DNA of 64,000 nucleotides from CAVQGZ01 sp963712175 (GTDB taxonomy: Bacteria > Actinomycetota > Actinomycetes > Jiangellales > Jiangellaceae): contig CAVQGZ010000011.1 in assembly GCA_963712175.1 (NCBI GenBank), positions 16,482 through 80,481 on the forward strand. Direction: 5' to 3'. The notes below the pieces were generated by a model that was not told the DNA's origin, did not search any database, and saw only the letters and a program-made list of their open reading frames with translations. Positions within the stretch are counted from its first letter, which is position 1. Each line of letters opens with the position of its first letter. Below are positions 26,274 to 35,635 of this stretch, one piece after another. The position numbers and the translations under genes were made by a program.

Positions 26274-26516
26274 TCACCCAGCACCCTGACCGTCCGGTCG
26301 TAGCCGGATGCACTCCTGGTCGACCCAGAGCAGGTAGTGCCCGCCGGTGCGGCGGTCGTCCCGGTCGATGTAGTCGACGAACCCGCGCCAGCGGCCCGTC
26401 ACGAGATCCCGCTGGGCGGCGCGCACCCATCCGTCATGCTCCGCACCACGCTCGTCGGTCACCCGGACCGGACGTGGAAACGTGCTTGCGGTCAGGGGAC
26501 GCATGCCAGGGCGCAT
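26274..26516 (-). CDS. Small soluble protein of unknown function
   Basis: The 80-residue protein reads like a compact beta-rich domain: RPVRVTDERGAEHDGWVRAA, WRGFVDYIDRDDRR, then GHYLLWVDQECIRL. I do not know the family. It starts 9 nt after the stop of the MBL-fold gene, so the two are probably an operon. The codon pattern supports a real gene. Confidence 0.6.
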   Translation of the reverse strand: MRPGMRPLTASTFPRPVRVTDERGAEHDGWVRAAQRDLVTGRWRGFVDYIDRDDRRTGGHYLLWVDQECIRLRPDGQGAG

Positions 26517-26525
26517 GAACGTGAC

Positions 26526-27590
26526 CTAGGCAGCCTGGTCCGCCTGCACCCGGTACGACGTCCCGACCGCGTTCGGCACGAACGAGTCTGGAAGCGCGGC
26601 GGCCAACCGATGCTGCGCCTTCCACCCCGTGCAGTGCGCAGGCACGACGAGAGACGGCGCCATGGCCTCGAGAGCGGACACGGTCGGTTCGATGATCGGC
26701 TCGAACGCCGGTCCCCCGAGGTGGAACCCGCCCAGCATGCCGTACAGACGGCTGACTCCCGTCAGGCGCATGGCGTACCGGGCGATGTTCACCGCACCCG
26801 CATGCCCGCATCCGGTGACGACCACCAAGCCCAGGCCGCGGACATTCACCACCAACGCCTGGTCGTCGAGGATCAGCGGATCGGGCTCCCACGACTGACC
26901 ATTCCAGCGCTCCTGGAACGGCATGCCCGTCTCGAAGTCAGTCGTCCGATCGACCTCACCAGTAATCAGTACGGACCGGTCCAGCACCAACGACCGTTGA
27001 CGGCGCTCGACGACCTCGAATCCGGAGGCCTCCAACGCTGCCTTCGACATCGTCGGAAGCTCCACCTCGGGCATGCCAGGCGGCGCGAGCCTGCGCTGGG
27101 TCCACACCAGAGGATGGACGACGACCGGTCGTTCGAACCCGCGGAGCCGGGCGAACCCCTCCATCCCGCCTGCATGGTCGAAGTGGCCATGGCTGAGCAC
27201 AACCGTCTCGATGGCCGAGTGGTCCAGCCCCAGGCGTTGCAGGTTCTCTGCGGCGCCACCGGGCGAGATCCCGGTGTCGAACAGCACGGTGTGCGAGCGG
27301 TTGGCTCGGCGCGTGGTCACCAACGCCGAGAAGCCGTGCTCGGCCACCAGTCCCGACTTCGTGACCCCGCCGCTCATGACAGCCGACGCCACGTCGTGCG
27401 AGCGCAGCAACCCGAAGCGATGTGCGACGCCGGCATCAGGCAGCAGGCCGTCGTAGCTGTTGTCCATCAGCATCGTGATGGCGACCTCATCGACCGGGTC
27501 GAGCTCGATGGGGTCGACTGCGTCCCCGGCGATGTCCCTGGGAGCCGTGCCTGCCGCACTCGCCCCGTCGTGGATGTCATCACTGCACAT
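26526..27590 (-). CDS. MBL-fold metallo-hydrolase
   Basis: The 354-residue protein contains the zinc motif SHGHFDHAGG (H134, H136, D138, H139) after VLFDTGISP, with later ligands in VVTGCGHAGAVNI and VVPAHCTG. The layout resembles the dihydropterin-type MBL group (RFA-P synthase-like), whose bacterial members are of unsettled function. There is no signal peptide. It is the first gene of a pair with the 80-residue protein downstream. The N-terminal 35 residues are poorly conserved in appearance, so an internal start is possible. Confidence 0.83.
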   Translation of the reverse strand: MCSDDIHDGASAAGTAPRDIAGDAVDPIELDPVDEVAITMLMDNSYDGLLPDAGVAHRFGLLRSHDVASAVMSGGVTKSGLVAEHGFSALVTTRRANRSHTVLFDTGISPGGAAENLQRLGLDHSAIETVVLSHGHFDHAGGMEGFARLRGFERPVVVHPLVWTQRRLAPPGMPEVELPTMSKAALEASGFEVVERRQRSLVLDRSVLITGEVDRTTDFETGMPFQERWNGQSWEPDPLILDDQALVVNVRGLGLVVVTGCGHAGAVNIARYAMRLTGVSRLYGMLGGFHLGGPAFEPIIEPTVSALEAMAPSLVVPAHCTGWKAQHRLAAALPDSFVPNAVGTSYRVQADQAA

Positions 27591-27712
27591 CGACCTTGAC
27601 TAGCACATGCCGAGCCTCGCCGAGTCACGACAGCCCGGATTCCGCCGCTGCCCCTCCGTGAAGCGTCCGCCGACCCGGGCGGACGCAGGCGCATGAGTAG
27701 ACGCCCGCAGGT

Positions 27713-28918
27713 TCAGAACTGCTCGTTCCAGGCCGCAACACGGGCGGCATCGCGGGACTCGTAGTCGGCGAGAGCGTCTTCGGGCCCCGACCGGAACACT
27801 GCCTCACGGTGGTCGGCGAGCGCCGCCAGTCGCATCGTGTACCAGGCGGTCACCCCGCCAGGCGGCGGCGATCGAAACCTCGGGAACTCGGGGTCGCCAC
27901 CCTCCGGTCGCAGCCACCTCGCTGGTAGGTCAGGGTCCAGTGCCAAGGCTCGCGCCAGCCCCACGACGTCGACCGCGCCCGACCCGACAGCAGCCGACGC
28001 CTCGCCTCGAGTCTTGATACCACCGGTCAGCATGAGCGGGGTGTCGGTGACGGTGCGGGCACGCGTGGCGAAGCTCAGGTAGTAGGGGCCGGACGATGGT
28101 CGGTCGGTGCTGGCCACCGCGCCGGGGACGTAGCTTCCGCCGCTGATGTCGATCAGATCGACTGCCTCGTTCCCGATCAGCTCCACAACGGTGATCGCCT
28201 CGTCCTCGGTGAGGCCGCCCTCGAGATGATCGCTGGAGTTGACCCGGACCGCGATCGCCAGCTCAGGGCCGACGTCGCGACGAACGCGTCGAACGATGTC
28301 CACAAGGATCTGACATCTCGCCTCGATTCCTCCTCCGTAGCGGTCCGTCCGACGGTTGAAGAGCGGGGACAGGAACTGGCTCAGGAGGAAGCCGTGCCCG
28401 GCATGGACCTCGACCCCACGGAAGCCAACAGCCTGGGCGAGGCGCGCTGCCGCTGCATACCTTTCTGGCAGTGCCTCTATCGCCGTCAGTGAAAGGGCGT
28501 TACAGCTCAGACCGTCAGAATTCAGTGCCGACGGCCCCGCAGGGTGCGAGAGCGGTGGGTAGGCCAAGCCGCCAGCATGACCGAGCTGGGGCCAGATGTG
28601 AGCCCCGTCCCTGGAGCCCGCCTGGACGAGCCGGGCCAGCCTGGTTCGATCGGACCGCGGCCCCAGCACGAGGTTTCCCGGCCTCTCCGGGTATCTGGGA
28701 TCGACCTGCACCTCGCCGATGATCGAGAGTCCGGCACCGCCGGACGACCATCGCCCGTACAGGCGTATCTGCTCATCGGTGGGATCACCCGCACCGTCAC
28801 CCAGCGAGTCGGACATGGCCGCCTTCACAAGCCGGTTCTTCAGCACCGCGCCACAGCCCAGCTCCAGCGGTCTGCCGAGAACCTCGGCCTCAGCCCGAGC
28901 TCGGAGACGATCGACCAC
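27713..28918 (-). CDS. FMN-dependent NADH:flavin oxidoreductase (old yellow enzyme family)
   Basis: The 401-residue protein has the TIM-barrel OYE pattern: GCGAVLKNRLVKAAMSDSLG near the start, GVEVHAGHGFLLSQFLSPLF with NRRTDRYGGG after it (the classical HGYLL..F.SP..N.RTD.YGG signature) and LMLTGGIKTRGEA near the end. It binds FMN and reduces activated double bonds or related substrates using NAD(P)H. GTG at 28918 is the start. The native substrate cannot be told. It is transcribed alone. Confidence 0.88.
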   Translation of the reverse strand: MVDRLRARAEAEVLGRPLELGCGAVLKNRLVKAAMSDSLGDGAGDPTDEQIRLYGRWSSGGAGLSIIGEVQVDPRYPERPGNLVLGPRSDRTRLARLVQAGSRDGAHIWPQLGHAGGLAYPPLSHPAGPSALNSDGLSCNALSLTAIEALPERYAAAARLAQAVGFRGVEVHAGHGFLLSQFLSPLFNRRTDRYGGGIEARCQILVDIVRRVRRDVGPELAIAVRVNSSDHLEGGLTEDEAITVVELIGNEAVDLIDISGGSYVPGAVASTDRPSSGPYYLSFATRARTVTDTPLMLTGGIKTRGEASAAVGSGAVDVVGLARALALDPDLPARWLRPEGGDPEFPRFRSPPPGGVTAWYTMRLAALADHREAVFRSGPEDALADYESRDAARVAAWNEQF

Positions 28919-28962
28919 GCAAGCAGGCTAACTACGCCACTGGGGTCCGACCTGTGGGGCGC

Positions 28963-29199
28963 CTAGTCGGACAGCGAGTCGGTCTCAGCCCCCGGTCGAC
29001 CAGCGACAGCAGAGAAGGCCTCGTACACCAGGAACGCCGGCCACGCGAGGCCCTTCAGCAGGCCGCGCGCCCGTTCTCCCGCGCTGTCGCCGCGCTGCCA
29101 GTAGTAGACCCAGGCACCGATCACGCCCAAGCCGTAGACCGCGTCACCGCTAGGAGCCTGCCCGGACTTGCCCTTGCCGTCCTTGTCCTTCTCGCCCAT
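28963..29199 (-). CDS. Small one-helix membrane protein
   Basis: The 78-residue protein begins with a charged segment (MGEKDKDGKGKSGQAPSGDA), then AVYGLGVIGAWVYYWQRG as a membrane helix and LAWPAFLVYEAFSAVAG as a second hydrophobic stretch. I recognise no named family, but similar short proteins occur widely in actinobacteria. It lies 44 bp upstream of the oxidoreductase gene on the same strand and may be co-transcribed with it. The ATG at 29199 is chosen because the upstream extension is not hydrophobic or coding-like. Confidence 0.6.
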   Translation of the reverse strand: MGEKDKDGKGKSGQAPSGDAVYGLGVIGAWVYYWQRGDSAGERARGLLKGLAWPAFLVYEAFSAVAGRPGAETDSLSD

Positions 29200-29314
29200 G
29201 CCTCGATAGTGGACAGCTCGGCCTTGGGCGACAATGGCCAACAGTCCCGTCTGTGGGTGAGCAGGCCGCGGACCGACGCCCCGTCGGGGAGATGAGGTTC
29301 CGCGCTCACGGACC

Positions 29315-30040
29315 TCAGGACGCGGGCCAGTTGTCCAACGTCGCGGCGAACAGAGCGCGTACGTCGTCTCGATGCTCGTCCACCGTGGCCGTCGTCCAGC
29401 TCGACGTGTCGATCGGGGGCAGCACTGCTACGTCCACGGTGCCGGGGTTGATCAGGTAGGAGTGCGGCACCATGATCTCGTACGCATTGCGGATCACGAC
29501 CGGCACCATCGGAACCCGGCCCTGGATGGCCATATGGAACGGACCCTTCTTGAAGGGCAGCAGTTCGCCGGTGCCTGACCTGGTGCCTTCGGGGGCGACA
29601 GCCAGGGACGTGCCGGACTGCAGGGCCTCGACGACGGGCGCGAGCGCCTCACGCGCGCCCTTCGGATCGCTGCGGTCGATGAACGCCACGTCGGCCAGGT
29701 AGCCGATCGGTCCGAACACGGGGTTGGCCTGGAGCGACTGCTTGGCGACGCCGGTGAAGTCCTTGCGCAGCAGTGCCCCCATGATCGGCATGTCGAGCTG
29801 TGACTGGTGGTTGAACACGAAGACCGCCGGACGGTGTGACCACAGGTTCGACTCGCCCTGCACGTTGAGCGACACTCCGGCAGCCGCCAGTGCAAGCTCG
29901 GTGCCGATCACCGACATGAGGTTGGCACCAGTCCGCCGGTTGCCGTTGAGAACCGCCACCGTTGCGCCCGTCGCGAAGCCAACGCCCAGGCTGCCGATCG
30001 CGGCTGCGCTACGAGCGACGCGAACAGGAGTGAACCTCAT
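29315..30040 (-). CDS. plsC: 1-acyl-sn-glycerol-3-phosphate acyltransferase
   Basis: The 241-residue protein has the acyltransferase motifs H(X4)D in NHQSQLD (H78-D83), a glycerol-phosphate-binding region around VAFIDRSD, and APEGTRSGTGELLPFKKG. It adds a second acyl chain to lysophosphatidic acid, giving phosphatidic acid. It overlaps the PlsB gene by 4 bp (ATGA), so both steps of phosphatidic acid synthesis are made from one message. A hydrophobic N-terminal stretch suggests membrane association. Confidence 0.9.
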   Translation of the reverse strand: MRFTPVRVARSAAAIGSLGVGFATGATVAVLNGNRRTGANLMSVIGTELALAAAGVSLNVQGESNLWSHRPAVFVFNHQSQLDMPIMGALLRKDFTGVAKQSLQANPVFGPIGYLADVAFIDRSDPKGAREALAPVVEALQSGTSLAVAPEGTRSGTGELLPFKKGPFHMAIQGRVPMVPVVIRNAYEIMVPHSYLINPGTVDVAVLPPIDTSSWTTATVDEHRDDVRALFAATLDNWPAS

Positions 30041-31818
30041 TGGTGGGCCTCCGAGGCCAGAGTGCGGATCACGCCGACGCGGCGCACCGCGTCGCCGATC
30101 TCTGCAGCGAACTCTGCCCGGCGTCGGGGCAGGTCGCGATCGTCAGGCCCGAGGAGCCTGCGGTTGCCGGCTAGCTGCAGAGCGTTGTTGAACAGGTCCT
30201 TCGACACCGACTCAGGGCTGTGGATGGTGCGCTGCAACACCCGTTGGCGGGCCACGCCGATCGACTCGGCGACAAGCGAGTTCTTGTCGATCTCGGCGGT
30301 GACATCAGCAGCGGCCAACCGGTCAGCGAGCACAGAGTAGGCCTCCAGGAACGGCGCCACGATGCGGTGGGCGAGCAACAGGCGGCTCGCGGCCAGCCTC
30401 GGCACCACCTGGTCGGTGGACAACCCTGCTTGCTGCCAACCGGGATAGGCGAGATCGGCTTCGTGGCGAACCTCGGCGTCGAAGTCCCGCTTGGTGGAGA
30501 AGAAGAACTCGTACTTGAGCAGGTCGCGTAGGCGCAGGGCCTCGGCCCACACCGCTGCCGGTAGGTCGGCGGCAACGTCCTCGGCAGCCTTCACCAGGGC
30601 GAGCTCGGTGATGGCCCGAGTGACGAAGAAGTGGCTGAGCGTGTTGCGGTAGAAGGCCGCCTCGAGCTGGCGGTCGGGTGGGATCGAGTACACCGGCTCG
30701 AGACCGCCGGTGTACTCGGCAACGACACCTTCGCGAACCAGCATGTCCAGAGCACGCCGTCCTTCGGACGGGGAGCGCGTGGTGAGCACGTCGAGCTTGC
30801 TCAGGTCGAACCCCGACGACATCGGCAGACCGCGGTCGCGGATGTACTCGGCCAGGGGAAGGAGGGACGCGCGCATCGCAGCCTCGGTCATCGCGCGGTC
30901 GTCGTTGTCGAGCAGCGTCAAGGTGACCAGGGCCGAGGCGGTGATGGGGGTCGCTTGGTTGATCCGGTGGCTCACTTCGAACGCCACTCTCGGGACCGCT
31001 GCACGCACGTCCAACGTCCCCGCGGCCTCCCTAGCCCCGGCCAGCGTCTCTCGCAGCGACACCGGCTCGGCGAAGCGGACGTGCACGGTGCCGCGCCGGC
31101 TGCCCTGTGCGCGCGCGTAGTCGACAAGCCAGCGCACGCTCTCGGGGGGTTTGACTCCGCCGGACTCCTCCTCGGCGATCAGACCGACCTCATGCTGCTG
31201 GTCGTAGATGATCGACACGGGCACGAACTGCAGATCGTCGACGTCGGAGCTGTCGAACGCGTCCAGCAGATAGCTGAGGATGCCCATGCGGGGTGGACGA
31301 AGCTTGCCGGTGCGGGTGCGGCCGCCCTCGATGTACCACTCGAGGTTGGCGCCCGTTCGCACGAGATGGGCGAGGTACTCCCCCAGCATGGCCCGGTACA
31401 CCGGCGCGTCGCGGAACTGGCGGCGGATGAAGACGATGTTGCTACGCCGCGCGATCGAGCCCAGCGGGAAGAAGGAGAGGTTCACGCCACCGAGGATGTG
31501 GTTCGGCGGAAAACCGAACCGCTCCAGGACCGAGCGCAGCACGAACGGGTCGAGGTACGAGCGGTGGTTGGGCAGGAAAACCAGCGACGACGACTCGTTG
31601 AGCTGGCGAAGCGACTCCAGCGAGCGGGTGTCGGCATCGACGCGGTAGGCACGCGAGAGCCACTGGCCGGCCCGAGTCCAGGCGGTGACGGCGGCCCGGC
31701 TCTCGTCGGCCCCCATCTCGTTCAGCGACGCGACGGCCTCGACTCGCACCTCGTCGATAGCCTGACCGGTCTGCTCGGCGAGCGCCAGCAGCCGCGTGTC
31801 GAAGCCGGGGCTGCCCAC
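30037..31818 (-). CDS. plsB: Glycerol-3-phosphate acyltransferase, PlsB-like
   Basis: The 593-residue protein has NHRSYLD (H85-D90), a GGVNLSFFPLG...FIRR segment and YIEGGRTRTGKL, the motifs of PlsB-type glycerol-3-phosphate acyltransferases. It is much shorter than E. coli PlsB (about 807 residues), lacking much of the N- and C-terminal arms, like many actinobacterial members. It makes lysophosphatidic acid for the downstream PlsC enzyme. GTG at 31818 is the start. The CFA-like gene lies 150 bp upstream on the same strand. Confidence 0.87.
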   Translation of the reverse strand: MGSPGFDTRLLALAEQTGQAIDEVRVEAVASLNEMGADESRAAVTAWTRAGQWLSRAYRVDADTRSLESLRQLNESSSLVFLPNHRSYLDPFVLRSVLERFGFPPNHILGGVNLSFFPLGSIARRSNIVFIRRQFRDAPVYRAMLGEYLAHLVRTGANLEWYIEGGRTRTGKLRPPRMGILSYLLDAFDSSDVDDLQFVPVSIIYDQQHEVGLIAEEESGGVKPPESVRWLVDYARAQGSRRGTVHVRFAEPVSLRETLAGAREAAGTLDVRAAVPRVAFEVSHRINQATPITASALVTLTLLDNDDRAMTEAAMRASLLPLAEYIRDRGLPMSSGFDLSKLDVLTTRSPSEGRRALDMLVREGVVAEYTGGLEPVYSIPPDRQLEAAFYRNTLSHFFVTRAITELALVKAAEDVAADLPAAVWAEALRLRDLLKYEFFFSTKRDFDAEVRHEADLAYPGWQQAGLSTDQVVPRLAASRLLLAHRIVAPFLEAYSVLADRLAAADVTAEIDKNSLVAESIGVARQRVLQRTIHSPESVSKDLFNNALQLAGNRRLLGPDDRDLPRRRAEFAAEIGDAVRRVGVIRTLASEAHQ

Positions 31819-31967
31819 GATGCTCGCGGCAATCTCAGATCCGGCGGTCGATTGACGTCCTATCTCCTCACCCCCATCACTCGATCACCGTTCCCTCCGC
31901 GCCTGGATGTCTACCACGCAGGCCTGCCGGCCGTACCCAACTTCCGTCAGGAGCCGTCCGCCGACCT

Positions 31968-33245
31968 TCAGCGGGTCCGGGGGAATCCGCTGGCCCCACC
32001 GGGGCCGGGCCTCACCGCCAGCACCTGGTTGACGCCCAGGCGGTTGGACTGGAATCCGAGGGCCGACCCGACCATGTACAGCCGCCAGACCCGCGCCCGG
32101 CCGGCGGTCGAGAACGTGACCGCCTGGTCCCAGTTCTGCTCGAGGTTGGCCACCCACGCGCGCAGGGTGTCCGCGTAGTGCTCGCGCAGCGACTCCACGT
32201 CACGGACCTCGAACCCCGCTGACTCCAGCGCGTCGACCATCGTCGACAGGGGATGCAGCTCACCATCGGGGAAGACGTAGCGGTCGATGAACGAGGTCTT
32301 GGCTCGCTCCGGGTCACCCGGCGGTCCGGGCCGACGCGAGATCGCATGGTTGAGAAGCCGCCCCCCCGGACGCAGGAGGGTGTAGAGGTGAGCGGCGTAC
32401 TCACCCAGCTGGGACAAGCCGACGTGCTCGGCCATCCCGATGCTCGCGACTGCGTCGTACGGCCCGTCGGCCACGTCGCGGTAGTCCTGCACCCGGATCT
32501 CGACCCGATCACCCAGCCCCAGCGACGCCACGGCAGCACGAGCGAAGGCAGCCTGCTCTGCAGAGACGGTGACCCCCACTGCCCTGACGCCGAACTCGCG
32601 TGCGGCGTGGAGCACGAAGGACCCCCACCCGCACCCGACGTCGAGCAGGCGCATCCCCTGGGTCAGACCCAGCTTGCCCGCCACGAGGTCGAGCTTGGCG
32701 CGCTGAGCGTTCTCCAGCGTGTACTCGGCCGAGAGCGGCTGCTCGAAGTACGCGCAGGAGTACACCATCGACGGACCCAGGACGAGCGCGTAGAAGTCGT
32801 TTCCCACGTCATAGTGGTGGGAGACCGCCCTCGCATCCCTGTTGCGCGCGTGCCGCTTCCCGGAGAGCCGGATCTCCTCAGCGGGCGGGCGCGGCGGCGG
32901 CCCCAGCGCGCCGAGACGCACGACGGCCCTGGCCACAGCGAGCCTGGTGTCGCGCCCCACGCGCACGCCCGGTCCCCGCTCGGGGTCCGCAAGCGCATCG
33001 AGGCGGGTCAACGCATCCAGCAGGGAACCCTCGATCTCGACATCGCCGGACACGTAGGCACGGGCGAACCCCAGCTCGTTGGGTGCCCAGACCAGGCGAC
33101 GAAGCGCGCGCCGCGACGCGAAACGAACCACCACCTCGGCGTCCGCCGGACCGATCGAGCTGCCGTCCCACGAGTCGACGCGCACCGGTAGGTCCGAGCC
33201 GACGGCGGCGTCAACCACGGGCTGGAGCACGGCGGCAACGTCCAT
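31968..33245 (-). CDS. Cyclopropane-fatty-acyl-phospholipid synthase family methyltransferase
   Basis: The 425-residue protein has the cyclopropane synthase layout: an N-terminal lipid-binding region (WAPNELGFARAYVSGDVEIEG), YDVGNDFYALVLGPSMVYSC, the SAM motif LLDVGCGWGSF and the late catalytic region FIDRYVFPDGELHP with HYADTLRAWVANLEQNW. These enzymes add a methylene group from SAM to membrane acyl chains. GGGAGG lies 5 nt before the ATG at 33245. It sits upstream of the PlsB/PlsC genes, which supports a role in membrane lipid modification. Confidence 0.9.
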   Translation of the reverse strand: MDVAAVLQPVVDAAVGSDLPVRVDSWDGSSIGPADAEVVVRFASRRALRRLVWAPNELGFARAYVSGDVEIEGSLLDALTRLDALADPERGPGVRVGRDTRLAVARAVVRLGALGPPPRPPAEEIRLSGKRHARNRDARAVSHHYDVGNDFYALVLGPSMVYSCAYFEQPLSAEYTLENAQRAKLDLVAGKLGLTQGMRLLDVGCGWGSFVLHAAREFGVRAVGVTVSAEQAAFARAAVASLGLGDRVEIRVQDYRDVADGPYDAVASIGMAEHVGLSQLGEYAAHLYTLLRPGGRLLNHAISRRPGPPGDPERAKTSFIDRYVFPDGELHPLSTMVDALESAGFEVRDVESLREHYADTLRAWVANLEQNWDQAVTFSTAGRARVWRLYMVGSALGFQSNRLGVNQVLAVRPGPGGASGFPRTR

Positions 33246-33347
33246 CACGACCTCCCGAGAACCTCACGAGCCAACGTACCGAGGCCACCCATTCGGCTGG
33301 GGCAGAAGCACGCGGCAGCACAGCCCCGTGAGGCCGGTGAGCCCGGG

Positions 33348-34328
33348 TCAGTACTCGACGTGCCCGCGACGCCGCCGCTCGTACTGCCTTCCACGCTCAC
33401 GATCAGCCGCCCGCTGGGCCTGCTTGTTGTTCCGACGTTCCTGCCAGGCCGCCTCACGCCGCAGCTTGCGCCAGGACTCGACTCGGCGAGCCGACAGACG
33501 ATCGTCATCCACGGCCGCCATGACGGCGCAACCCGGCTCGGAGTCGTGCTGGCAGTCCCGGAACCGACACGTGGCAGCCACGTCACCGATCTCCGGGAAG
33601 GCGTCATCCACCGCCTCCAGATCCCCGGTGAGGCCCACTGAGCGCAGGCCTGGGGTGTCGATCAGGGTCGATCCGTCCGACATCTCGACCAGCTGGCGGT
33701 GGCTGGTGGCATGACGCCCCCGACCATCGCCGCGTACTTCCGCCGTCGCCATCAGGCTCTGTCCGGCCAGCGCGTTGACCAAGGTCGACTTGCCCGCCCC
33801 GGATGGCCCGACCAGGACGAACGTCTGACCCGAGCCGATCATGGCCCGCAGGTCGTCCATGCCGCTGCCAGACTGCGCGCTGACCGCCAGGACGGTGATG
33901 CCCGGAGAGGCCCGGGTCACCTCGGCCACGACCGAGGCCGAGTCGTGACCAAGATCGGCCTTCGTCAGCACGACCAACGGGACTGCCCCGCTGGCCCAGG
34001 CCAGGACGAGGAGTCGCTCGATCCTGCCCAGGCTTGGCTGCGGGTCGAACGGCTCGACGACCACGACGATGTCGACGTTGGCCGCCAGCCCCTGTTCCCC
34101 CGACGAGCGGTCCGCCGTGCCACGCCCCAGCAGCGTTCGACGCCTCTCGACCTCCAGCACAGCAGGTGCGCCGGGGCGGTCCCCACCGACCAGGACCCAG
34201 TCCCCCACGAGCAGACCTTCCGCGCCCCGGGACACCGGCTCGACCCACCCGTCTACCTGCACGAGCACGGACCCGCGCTCGACGCGCACCACTCGGCCGC
34301 GACGTGCACCCTCCGGCTCAGATCCCAC
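33348..34328 (-). CDS. rsgA: Ribosome small-subunit-dependent GTPase A
   Basis: The protein has an N-terminal OB-fold (RGRVVRVERGSVLVQVDG), a circularly permuted GTPase domain with TKAD before GPSGAGKSTL and DTPG, and the zinc knuckle CRFRDCQH...C, all in RsgA order. RsgA helps late maturation of the 30S subunit and uses GTP. GTG at 34328 is my preferred start, but the open frame extends to 34439, and the SD is weak, so the N-terminus is uncertain. The gene is divergent from the alpha/beta hydrolase at 34561. Confidence 0.9.
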   Translation of the reverse strand: MGSEPEGARRGRVVRVERGSVLVQVDGWVEPVSRGAEGLLVGDWVLVGGDRPGAPAVLEVERRRTLLGRGTADRSSGEQGLAANVDIVVVVEPFDPQPSLGRIERLLVLAWASGAVPLVVLTKADLGHDSASVVAEVTRASPGITVLAVSAQSGSGMDDLRAMIGSGQTFVLVGPSGAGKSTLVNALAGQSLMATAEVRGDGRGRHATSHRQLVEMSDGSTLIDTPGLRSVGLTGDLEAVDDAFPEIGDVAATCRFRDCQHDSEPGCAVMAAVDDDRLSARRVESWRKLRREAAWQERRNNKQAQRAADRERGRQYERRRRGHVEY

Positions 34329-34560
34329 CGTCGTGACGGTAGGGAAGGGCGAACCGAAACCCAAGCGATTATCCCCGAGATGAGCGCGACCCCGTTGCGT
34401 CGAGGCGCTCACGACGGTCGTCCGCGGTGTTGGGGCCACCTGAGTGCCGCCGGGAGCCTTGCCCGAGGACTCGACGTGGCACAGTGGACGGTAGGACCAC
34501 CCCGGCTCGTGTCCCGCAGCCGGCGAACGCGGTCCGCAACGCCGAGCCGAAGGAGGCCGG

Positions 34561-35574
34561 ATGCGTCAGACCGACGTCGTGCTGCACGGCCATCGAATCG
34601 CCTACCGCGTCGCCGGCGACCCAGCGCTGCCGGTCGTGCTGCTCGTCCATGGCATCACCAGCAGCAGCGCGACATGGGACCCGGTGATCCCCGGGCTGGC
34701 CGAGCACGCCCACGTCATTGCCCCCGACCTGCTCGGTCACGGCGACTCCGACAAGCCGCGCGTGGACTACTCGCTGGGGGGGTTCGCCAGCAGTCTGCGC
34801 GACCTGCTCGAGCATCTGGGGCATGAGCACGTCAACGTTGTCGGCCACTCCCTCGGCGGGGGTGTGGCCATGCAGTTCGCCTACCAGTACTACGAGCACT
34901 GCGACCGGCTTGTGCTCGTGTCCAGTGGCGGACTGGGTCGAGAGGTGAGCGTGGCACTGCGGGCGGCGACCTTGCCGGGAGCGGAGTTCGTGCTGCCGGT
35001 CATCGCCCATGCTCGAGTGCGCGACGCGGGGGTCGCCCTCTTCGGCGCCTTGGGGAAGCTCCCGATACGTCCGGGCCCGTCGATGGTGGAGGTCGCGCGC
35101 GGGTACGCCTCGCTCGCCGAGAGCACCGCGCGGACGGCGTTCGTGCACACGCTGCGCAGCGTCGTTGAGCCCAGTGGACAGCGGGTACACGCCGGCGATC
35201 TGCTCTACCTGGCCGAGGGACGGCCCACCCTCATCGTCTGGGGGGCTCGGGACACGGTCATCCCGGTCGCCCACGCCCACGAGGCGCAACAGATGATCCC
35301 CGGCAGCGTGCTGGAGGTCTTCGAGCGGTCCGGACACTTCCCGCACATGGACGAGCCGGCGAGGTTCGTCAAGGAGCTGCTGCACTTCCTCGACTCGACC
35401 CAACCGATCCCGATGGATCGCGCTCAGCTCCGCGACCGCATGGCCAAGCGCAGCGAGGAGCATCGCGAGCAGCGCGAGCAGGAGGAGGCCAGGGCATTGG
35501 CGGCCGAGGGCCCCGCACGTCTGCCTCCAGGGTCGGCCGAACGGGCCGACGCTGATCCCGAGACCACGGGCTGA
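34561..35574 (+). CDS. Alpha/beta hydrolase
   Basis: The 337-residue protein has the full alpha/beta hydrolase pattern: VVLLVHGITSSSATWD (oxyanion), VVGHSLGGGVAMQFAY (nucleophile), LIVWGARDTVIPVAHA (acid) and FERSGHFPHMDEPARF (base). The long C-terminal tail (residues about 280-337) is charged and rich in Glu and Arg, which is not typical of the family. AGGAGG lies just before the ATG. The K+ channel gene follows 61 nt later on the same strand and may be co-transcribed. Confidence 0.87.
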   Translation: MRQTDVVLHGHRIAYRVAGDPALPVVLLVHGITSSSATWDPVIPGLAEHAHVIAPDLLGHGDSDKPRVDYSLGGFASSLRDLLEHLGHEHVNVVGHSLGGGVAMQFAYQYYEHCDRLVLVSSGGLGREVSVALRAATLPGAEFVLPVIAHARVRDAGVALFGALGKLPIRPGPSMVEVARGYASLAESTARTAFVHTLRSVVEPSGQRVHAGDLLYLAEGRPTLIVWGARDTVIPVAHAHEAQQMIPGSVLEVFERSGHFPHMDEPARFVKELLHFLDSTQPIPMDRAQLRDRMAKRSEEHREQREQEEARALAAEGPARLPPGSAERADADPETTG

Positions 35575-35635
35575 CCCGCCGCGACAGCAGACGTGGGTCG
35601 AGCACCACAGGCGAGCAGGGAGGCTGAGATAGGGC

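Noticed and set aside
30631..32178. 515-codon plus-strand frame opposite plsB
   Set aside because: Shadow of the acyltransferase gene, with no SD or family pattern.
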